Origin: Flavobacterium sangjuense
Lineage (GTDB): Bacteria > Bacteroidota > Bacteroidia > Flavobacteriales > Flavobacteriaceae
Assembly: GCF_004797125.1 (NCBI RefSeq)
Contig: NZ_CP038810.1
Span: 2,480,001-2,544,000 of the forward strand
DNA length: 64,000 nt
Reading direction: 5' to 3'
Both the position numbers and the translations under genes were made by a program. Below, piece by piece: positions 60,001 to 64,000 of the stretch. The notes beneath the pieces were generated by a model. The model made no database searches, was not told the DNA's origin, and saw nothing but the letters and a program-made list of their open reading frames with translations. How positions within the stretch are numbered: position 1 is the stretch's first letter; each line of letters begins with the position of its first letter.

Positions 60001-62445
60001 TGTTGCAGTCAAAGGAACTGCTGCTGCATTTTGACAATATGTTATTGGACTAACCGTTGGAGGTCCAACAGCCGTTATCGGGTTAATTGTTAATCCAATT
60101 GGTGTTGAACTGCAGCCAGAAATCAAATCTCTAATCGTTACATTATAAGTATTTGGTGCCAAACCTGTAAAAGTTGGGCTAGACTGATAAGTTGTTCCGT
60201 TTACGCTGTATTCATAAATAGCCATTTGATAATTTCCCACATCGGTATAATCCTGAGGGTCTAATGCTGCCCAATCAGCCGGGGTCCATGCTAAACTTGG
60301 ATGTGGTGCACAAACATTTCTTCTGTAAGTATAACCCGATTGATTTCCCGGAGTAAAGTCGACACCATCTGTTCTTCCCCATAAATCAATCTCTACATCC
60401 GCGATTGTTGTTAATCGAACATTGTCATTTGTATTAAAACCAGGACATATTGCAACTACCAAATCGGGTACAACACCTCCAGCATTGACCACCGTACCAA
60501 CCGAAACTACATAAACTTCACCGCTATTTAAAGTTCCTGATAGCGGAAAGTCACAGTTAAGAGAAGGTCCTGGATTTCCATTGTTATAAATTTTAAGTTT
60601 GTAATTGGCTAAGTTTTTTGGTGTACCTGTTCCATTAAAAATTTCAATATAAGATAGTGCTCCTGTACTTTCATCTGTAACCTCAGAAATAAAAAGATCT
60701 GTTGGTTGTGTCAACGCACATGGATTCAACGGACTTGTAAATGTTATAGTTCCTGTCGGAACAGCGCAAGTTGGTTGCTGTGTAACACTAACTACAGGTG
60801 TTGGACAAACAGTGGCTGTACAGACGTTAACACCAATTTGTACACTTGCTGACACATTACAAATGATATTTGTAGTGAAAGTGATATCGTCTAAAGCAAA
60901 ATCATTTCCGTCGGCTGCCTGATTTGTATCAAACAATTGAATTTGTGCCGAAGTTGCTGCTCCGGAATTCCAGGTTTGACTAAAATTTATCCAAGTACAG
61001 GTTGGTCCTGCTATTAAAGTTCCCAATTGAACCCCATTAATAACAACCCTTATCACAGCTGGACTTGTACCCACTACGGATTGAACCCAGAAGCTTAATG
61101 TATAATTTTGTCCTGGAAGTACCGCAACATTTTGACCCCAAACCAAATCATTTCCGCCATTTAAATTAGAACCATCCACTACCATCATTTGTCCGGTTCC
61201 TGTTGTGTGATCTACGCATGCTGTGAAACCAGACTCCCATACATTTGAATTAGAAGCTACACCATATGCCCTTTGAAGACTATTGACATTGGTTGGATTA
61301 TAATAGATATAATCTGTATAAAAACCGGCATTACCATTTGTAAAACTTCCATTAGTGATGAGGTCAACATTACTTGTTCTGGTAGAACTAACCGTATATG
61401 TTGTAGTTAGTGTTGGACTTACAGTTGGATTAGAACTGGTTGGTGTTGTTAAAGTTGAATCTGCTGGCGATGCTGTCCAGTTATAACCACTAGAGCCTCC
61501 GCTGACGCTCAAAGTTGTTGGGATTCCTCTACAAATATTTGTATTTGAACTCGTAGTTAATGTACCACTCTGAACGGTTAAAACTATGTTTGATTGTCCA
61601 ACTGTAATTCCCGCATTATCCGTTACAGATATGGCGTAAGTCCCTGGTGCAAGTCCATTAAAAATCCCTGTTGTATTATTAGCTGTAGAAGTACCTGTTA
61701 ATGAAAAAGTATAAGGAATAGTTCCTCCATAAGCATAACCCACAATACTTCCGTTATTATTACCGGTACATACCGGATTGGTAGAAGAATGGCTAATAGT
61801 TAACGGTGATACAGGAGGTAGTACCACCATGTCATCAATAGCAAAATCATTCCCTACAGCATTTAAATTATTATTATAGAGCTTAATAAAAACACAATTA
61901 TTAGTTGGTACAAAAGTATAAACCACTTGCTGCCATCCCGAAGCGGGTAAAGGAGCCAAAGTATTTCCGGAAATTAAATTTATTGTACCGGCATTAACAA
62001 TTTGAACACCAATATCTGCCTGAGTGGCGGCATTCGTTGTAGTAGTTGATACAGATTTTATCCAATAACTAAAAGTATAAGTGCTTCCAACAGTAAGTCC
62101 ACATATTCCTCCGCCGGCATTAACACATTGCCAAAAAACCTGTTGACCTCCGACATTATTACCATCAATAACCATCATATTTCCAGAACCTGATGTATGA
62201 TCACCTCCTGCAATAAAAAAAGCAGTATTCATTGGTTGTGGATTTGTTGTAATGGCAAAATTACCCTGAACAGTTGTTCCGGAAAATGGCATAGTAATTT
62301 GGGTATATCCTGAACCAGGTATATTAAAACCACTAACTCCTCCTTGAAAATCACCATTAACTATTAAATTCTGGGCAAACCCTTGAAAAGGAAATAATAC
62401 CACTATCAGTAATAATGATTTATATATAAAAGTAATTGTCTTCAT
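54073..62445 (-). CDS. giant T9SS-exported surface protein with a type B sorting domain
   Basis: A 2790-residue secreted protein. The signal peptide ends near residue 25 (FQGFAQ). Two NGDF/NGSF-type carbohydrate-binding-like domains (about 26-210 and 350-530) follow, then a lamin-tail domain (about 570-750; ISEVTDESTGALSYIEIFNG). Eight tandem repeats of about 82 residues (about 965-1625; TNPAAVCSPGTVDIT, LSYWTDAAATSG) come next. Nine divergent repeats of about 100 residues begin CDxxxDG and FDLT (about 1625-2515). The last about 85 residues are the gliding-motility-associated, type B sorting domain (YFTPNGDGIHDTWNV, FDRYGKLLKQ, GWNGTYNGHLLPSDDYWF). Likely a filamentous cell-surface adhesin; ligand unknown. 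Confidence 0.93.
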   Translation of the reverse strand: MKTITFIYKSLLLIVVLFPFQGFAQNLIVNGDFQGGVSGFNIPGSGYTQITMPFSGTTVQGNFAITTNPQPMNTAFFIAGGDHTSGSGNMMVIDGNNVGGQQVFWQCVNAGGGICGLTVGSTYTFSYWIKSVSTTTTNAATQADIGVQIVNAGTINLISGNTLAPLPASGWQQVVYTFVPTNNCVFIKLYNNNLNAVGNDFAIDDMVVLPPVSPLTISHSSTNPVCTGNNNGSIVGYAYGGTIPYTFSLTGTSTANNTTGIFNGLAPGTYAISVTDNAGITVGQSNIVLTVQSGTLTTSSNTNICRGIPTTLSVSGGSSGYNWTASPADSTLTTPTSSNPTVSPTLTTTYTVSSTRTSNVDLITNGSFTNGNAGFYTDYIYYNPTNVNSLQRAYGVASNSNVWESGFTACVDHTTGTGQMMVVDGSNLNGGNDLVWGQNVAVLPGQNYTLSFWVQSVVGTSPAVIRVVINGVQLGTLIAGPTCTWINFSQTWNSGAATSAQIQLFDTNQAADGNDFALDDITFTTNIICNVSASVQIGVNVCTATVCPTPVVSVTQQPTCAVPTGTITFTSPLNPCALTQPTDLFISEVTDESTGALSYIEIFNGTGTPKNLANYKLKIYNNGNPGPSLNCDFPLSGTLNSGEVYVVSVGTVVNAGGVVPDLVVAICPGFNTNDNVRLTTIADVEIDLWGRTDGVDFTPGNQSGYTYRRNVCAPHPSLAWTPADWAALDPQDYTDVGNYQMAIYEYSVNGTTYQSSPTFTGLAPNTYNVTIRDLISGCSSTPIGLTINPITAVGPPTVSPITYCQNAAAVPLTATPSAGGTLNWYGTNATGGTASGTAPTPSTTGAPGSVVHYYVSQTVGGCESTRADIAVTIGNPPNAAPFLFCTVLSPTSLYFDFNNVGNLTVNYSYTIDGGPPITGTYNPFVLPFSNYTVSGLTQGQVVVFTLTWNGICTPPLTTTCSTPCTTTPVLTITNPAAVCSPGTVNITAPAVTAGSTGGGTLSYWTDAAATSGMTLAQASAIATSGTYYIKSSLGNCSDIEPVTVTITTPPVLVITNPAAVCAPNTVDISLPAVTAGSTGGGTLSYWINAAATTALANYTAILSSGTFYIKSTVGSCSDIEPVTVVVNPTPVLVITNPAAVCSPGTVDITSAAVTAGSLGAGTLSYWTDAAATSGLTLAQASAIATSGTYYIKSTIGACSDIRPVVVTINPTPSLTITNPAAVCSPNTVNITLPAVTAGSTGGGTLSYWTDAAATSGMTIAQASAIATSGTYYIKSTTAGNCSDIKPVTVTINPTPVLSITNPAAVCSPNMVNITLPAVTAGSTGGGTLSYWTDAAATSGLTLAQASAIATSGTYYIKSLLGGCSDINPVVVTINPTPSLTITNPAAVCSPNTVNITLPAVTAGSTGGGTLSYWTDAAATSGMTIAQASAIATSGTYYIKSTTAGNCSDIKPVTVTINPTPVLSITNPAAVCSPGTVDITTAAVTAGSTGGGILSYWTNAAATTALTNTTTIATSGTYYIKSTLGSCSDIEPVIVTVNNPNLIITNPLAVCAPATVDITLPAVTAGSTGGGILSYWTDAAATTGMTIAQASAINVSGTYYIKSTVGTCFDIEAVVVTITANFVVNNPLPLQRCDPNNDGFETFDLTQTINSITGGNPGYNVSFHETNVDANTGATAILTPASYDNINPFLQTIYVRVASNTSTCYRVVTLQLIINPTPVATEPDDYELCDYTGAAGYETFDLTSTISDILGTINPLTHTITFYTTQAAAELGTGNITNPTSYTNGTINTQTIYVRVETTATGCYDIVTLQLIVNPLPNATQPNYPQYSLCDTTGLVGFETFDLASQVNAILLGQTGMAVTFYPSLGEAQSNSNAITNLQYTNAVIYVQTLGVRITNTDTDCYVISTIDIRVEPLPVLIPPTQPYTICDDNQDGYSCGFDLSSLEANLLGSAPGSANYTLSFYETLADAISENVITAIDTTVPYCTINPFVQILYVRAEDNITHCYSILPIELNADPSPIAPVNLDPITVCDQDSSPQSASTLVDLTQATAAVLAQQTGAPSDYTVEYYTSQPLAEQGTLPIVNDTGYDVSDGTTIWVRVEHNTTGCYNVGSFQIEINTPLLLTTPTPLSVCDADDVPNDQLYVFDLTIKNTEINQATGYTVTYYPSLLDAQNDTNVITTPTAYLIQNPPVQTLGVVVTTADGCTSITTLDIRVLSIPTPNRNPTPLAPKCDDNNPGDMMEVFDLTVNEAYIGNGDPNLTFHYFATRDNAVDNVSELIPATAALVGDNVWIRVENNRVDYQGENCYVIVEQALTVNPLPIVVQPLAPYRACDDNADGIAVFDLTNPDLAEAILGPTQLPADYAISYHPSQAAATAGTPTLPNSYTNVTPNAQDIYVRVVNNATSCVNTGVLPLVVEAYARAVGPQQFNECDNDGNPYDGVGLVDLTSYAADILDGQDAAIFIVSYYTSLANAVAGTNALTLAQAQAYQTDADTDTIWVKVENSSNLITPVCYAITTIDIKVERYPNPVINTANNVTTICVDFITNQVVRPLTLNSGVVNPNNYTYEWFEDASTTPIPGATGPTYTVDTPAVAGATREYTVRVTSASPLACQTTSASFPVIQSGQAVIAAGTVGYTVTGAFSSSQIITVTVEGYGAPDYQYSLDDGPRQDSNVFEGVSMGTHIIHVWDAKGDIAYSCEELIINEVYIIDYPHYFTPNGDGIHDTWNVVGLDESAKIFIFDRYGKLLKQISPTGQGWNGTYNGHLLPSDDYWFTVDFVEGGVMKQFKSHFAMKR
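57570..59550 (-). repeat. coding tandem repeats, 8 units of about 246 bp
   Basis: Units 4 and 6 of the about 82-residue repeats encode the same protein sequence. In DNA they begin near 58081 and 58576, 495 bp apart, and differ at only a few silent or near-silent positions (for example CCTCCTGTG against CCTCCCGTG). Unit pairs appear to have been duplicated together, as in the FN3 gene at 21857. Confidence 0.85.
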
Positions 62446-62555
62446 TCTAAAAATAACTATTAAGTAGGTCTTTAATTTAGTTGGGCTTGTTTAAAAAACA
62501 AAATCAAAGATATTGATTTTAACGGCACTACAATATATATTAAAAAAAAAGCCAT

Positions 62556-62586
62556 AAAAAAACCTCAATTAATGAGGTTTTTTTAT
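62556..62586. terminator. terminator after proline dehydrogenase
   Basis: AAAAAAACCTCAATT / AATGAGGTTTTTTT is a perfect stem at the end of the minus-strand gene; a short AT-rich gap then leads to the surface-protein gene. Confidence 0.88.
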
Positions 62587-63759
62587 CTATTTACTATGCT
62601 TTCTTCGTTGTCTTTCAGTCTTTAACATATTTAATTCCCTACTTGTCTGACCAGCAACTGAAGTATTTTCTTCTGCTCTTCTAATCAAATAAGGCATAAC
62701 ATCTCTAACCGGCCCAAAAGGCAAATACTTAGCAACATTATAGCCATATTCTGCCAAATTATAACTGATATTGTCGCTCATACCATACAATTGTCCAAAC
62801 CAAATTCGCTCGTCATTTTTAGAAATTCCCTTGGTCTGCATCATTTCAATCAATTTATAAGAACTTGATTCATTGTGTGTTCCGGCAAAAATGGACATCA
62901 AATCTAAATTATCCATCATATATTCCATCGTTACATCATAGTTGATATCAGTGGCTTCTTTGCTTTCGCAAATTGGTGTCGGATAACCCATTTCTTCAGC
63001 GCGGGTATTCTCTTTTTCCATATACGCGCCACGAACGATTTTCATTCCAATAAAAAACCCTTCTGCTTTGGCTTGTTCATGCAATTTCTTTAAATAATCC
63101 AGTCGGTCCCAGCGATACAACTGTAGCGTATTAAAAACAATCGCTTTCTTTTTGTTATACTTTTTCATCATTTCGGTAACCAAATCATCGGCAGCATCCT
63201 GCATCCAGCTTTCTTCACCGTCAATTAATAGTGCTACATCTTTTTCATGAGCCGTTTTACATATCAAATCAAAACGAGCCACAACCCTGTCCCATTCCCT
63301 TTTTTCTTCAGCCGATAGTGGCTGCTTCTCTCCTATTTTGGTATATAAATCAAATCGCCCTAAACCTGTTGGTTTGAATACCGCAAACGGAATCGCTTTT
63401 CTTTCTTTAGCAAATTCAACTGTTTTCAATGTCATTTGCAAAGCAGCATCAAATTGTTCTTCTTCTTCTTTTCCTTCAACGGAATAATCCAAAACAGAAG
63501 AAACACCTTTGGTAAACATCTTATCAACCACCGAAAGACAATCTTCCTCAGTAGTTCCACCACAAAAATGATCAAAAACAGTAGCTCTAATCAGACTTTC
63601 AACCGGCAAGTGCGCCTTTAAAGCAAAATTAGTAACCGCAGTTCCAATTCGCACTAAAGGCTCATTATCAATCATTTTGAATAAAAAATAAGCTCTTTCT
63701 AATTCGGTATCCGTTTTAAGTGCAAAGGCAACCTGAGTGTTGTTGAAAATCTTTTCCAT
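62587..63759 (-). CDS. proline dehydrogenase
   Basis: A 390-residue FAD enzyme that oxidises L-proline to pyrroline-5-carboxylate. The (beta-alpha)8 barrel shows MKIVRGAYMEKENTRAEEMG (about 237-256), FAGTHNESSSYKLIEMMQTK (near 290) and the proline-binding YLIRRAEENTSVAGQ near the C-terminus (Arg-Arg pair). It is the stand-alone form, without a fused aldehyde dehydrogenase or DNA-binding domain, and slightly longer than compact bacterial PRODHs, as usual in Bacteroidota. It lies about 60 bp from the DUF2867 gene in the same direction. It opposes ProA/ProB function, but the two sets are 35 kb apart. Confidence 0.94.
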   Translation of the reverse strand: MEKIFNNTQVAFALKTDTELERAYFLFKMIDNEPLVRIGTAVTNFALKAHLPVESLIRATVFDHFCGGTTEEDCLSVVDKMFTKGVSSVLDYSVEGKEEEEQFDAALQMTLKTVEFAKERKAIPFAVFKPTGLGRFDLYTKIGEKQPLSAEEKREWDRVVARFDLICKTAHEKDVALLIDGEESWMQDAADDLVTEMMKKYNKKKAIVFNTLQLYRWDRLDYLKKLHEQAKAEGFFIGMKIVRGAYMEKENTRAEEMGYPTPICESKEATDINYDVTMEYMMDNLDLMSIFAGTHNESSSYKLIEMMQTKGISKNDERIWFGQLYGMSDNISYNLAEYGYNVAKYLPFGPVRDVMPYLIRRAEENTSVAGQTSRELNMLKTERQRRKHSK

Positions 63760-63820
63760 TTTGTTTGAGATAATGGCACAAATATAAAAAGAGTTTTAGG
63801 AATTATTCGATTTAAAAAAA

Positions 63821-64000
63821 CTAGTTTGAGGCAGCAATTTTTTTTATCATTCCGTTAAAAATGAAAAAATGAAAAGGCAGCATACTATACCAATATAATC
63901 GGCCAAAAATGCCTCTTGGTCGAAACGTAGCAATTTGATGCAAAACATTATTTTCATCGATACGAAATTCCAACCAAGCTTCACCGGGAACTTTCATTTC
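63821..64000 (-). CDS. C-terminal end of an SDR/DUF2867 protein (partial)
   Basis: Fifty-nine residues and a TAG stop are seen; the start is beyond the window. The sequence contains VPGEAWLEFRIDENNVLHQI, followed by ATFRPRGIFGRLYWYSMLPF. This is a strong match in pattern to the DUF2867 domain at the end of NAD-binding, short-chain-dehydrogenase-like proteins (YbjT-type). The substrate is unknown. Confidence 0.85.
   Translation of the reverse strand, partial: EMKVPGEAWLEFRIDENNVLHQIATFRPRGIFGRLYWYSMLPFHFFIFNGMIKKIAASN

Overview
The window reads as a chromosomal stretch of a Flavobacterium-like member of the Bacteroidota. The evidence is the low-GC base composition, type IX secretion (T9SS) C-terminal sorting domains of both the A and the B type, a GldL-like membrane-pair protein, promoter-like TAnnTTTG boxes, AT-rich start regions with no obvious Shine-Dalgarno sequence, a tmRNA whose tag reads GEGNYALAA, and several families of short dispersed intergenic repeats. 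There is no transposase, integrase, CRISPR array or recognisable phage gene.

Layout. 1-5.7 kb: the end of an outer-membrane beta-barrel gene, a 56-residue membrane protein, fumC, a CAP-domain lipoprotein preceded by a duplicated 53-bp unit, pdxH, ribonuclease Z with a small partner, and a small secreted protein. 5.7-12.6 kb: a TPR protein, gyrA and, divergently, clpC. 12.6-15.2 kb: a cluster of small membrane proteins (GldL-like, DUF421, TMEM175, DUF1304) and a lipoprotein. 15.2-21.8 kb: hutH, then a thrA-thrB-thrC operon preceded by a previously unannotated Thr/Ile-rich leader peptide, probably an attenuator. 21.9-25.5 kb: a surface protein with 11 fibronectin-III-like repeats. 25.7-33.4 kb: a lipoprotein, proA-proB, ytxJ, clpB, a membrane-tethered LuxR-type regulator and a DUF4199 protein. 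33.4-42.7 kb: acs, then a 2292-residue adhesin. 42.9-53.3 kb: an eleven-gene aromatic catabolic operon. 53.4-53.8 kb: ssrA (tmRNA). 54.1-62.4 kb: a 2790-residue surface protein with a type B sorting domain. 62.6-64 kb: proline dehydrogenase and the end of a DUF2867 protein.

The most interesting part is the 42.9-53.3 kb operon. It encodes an aryl-CoA ligase, a fused FAD monooxygenase/old-yellow-enzyme aryl-CoA hydroxylase, a 4HBT thioesterase, a nitrilase-superfamily hydrolase, a gentisate-dioxygenase-like cupin, an FAH-family hydrolase and a maleate isomerase. These can be arranged as a complete CoA-primed route from salicylate, or more economically from anthranilate, through 5-hydroxylation, ring cleavage and maleate to fumarate. 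The anthranilate version would need an amide-cleaving step, which would explain the nitrilase homologue. This is inference from gene families and order.

A second notable observation is that the 2292-residue adhesin gene lies between two copies of a 60-bp direct repeat (59 of 60 identical, 7435 bp apart). One copy is upstream of acs and one upstream of the catabolic operon, as if the adhesin module had been inserted between two formerly divergent genes.
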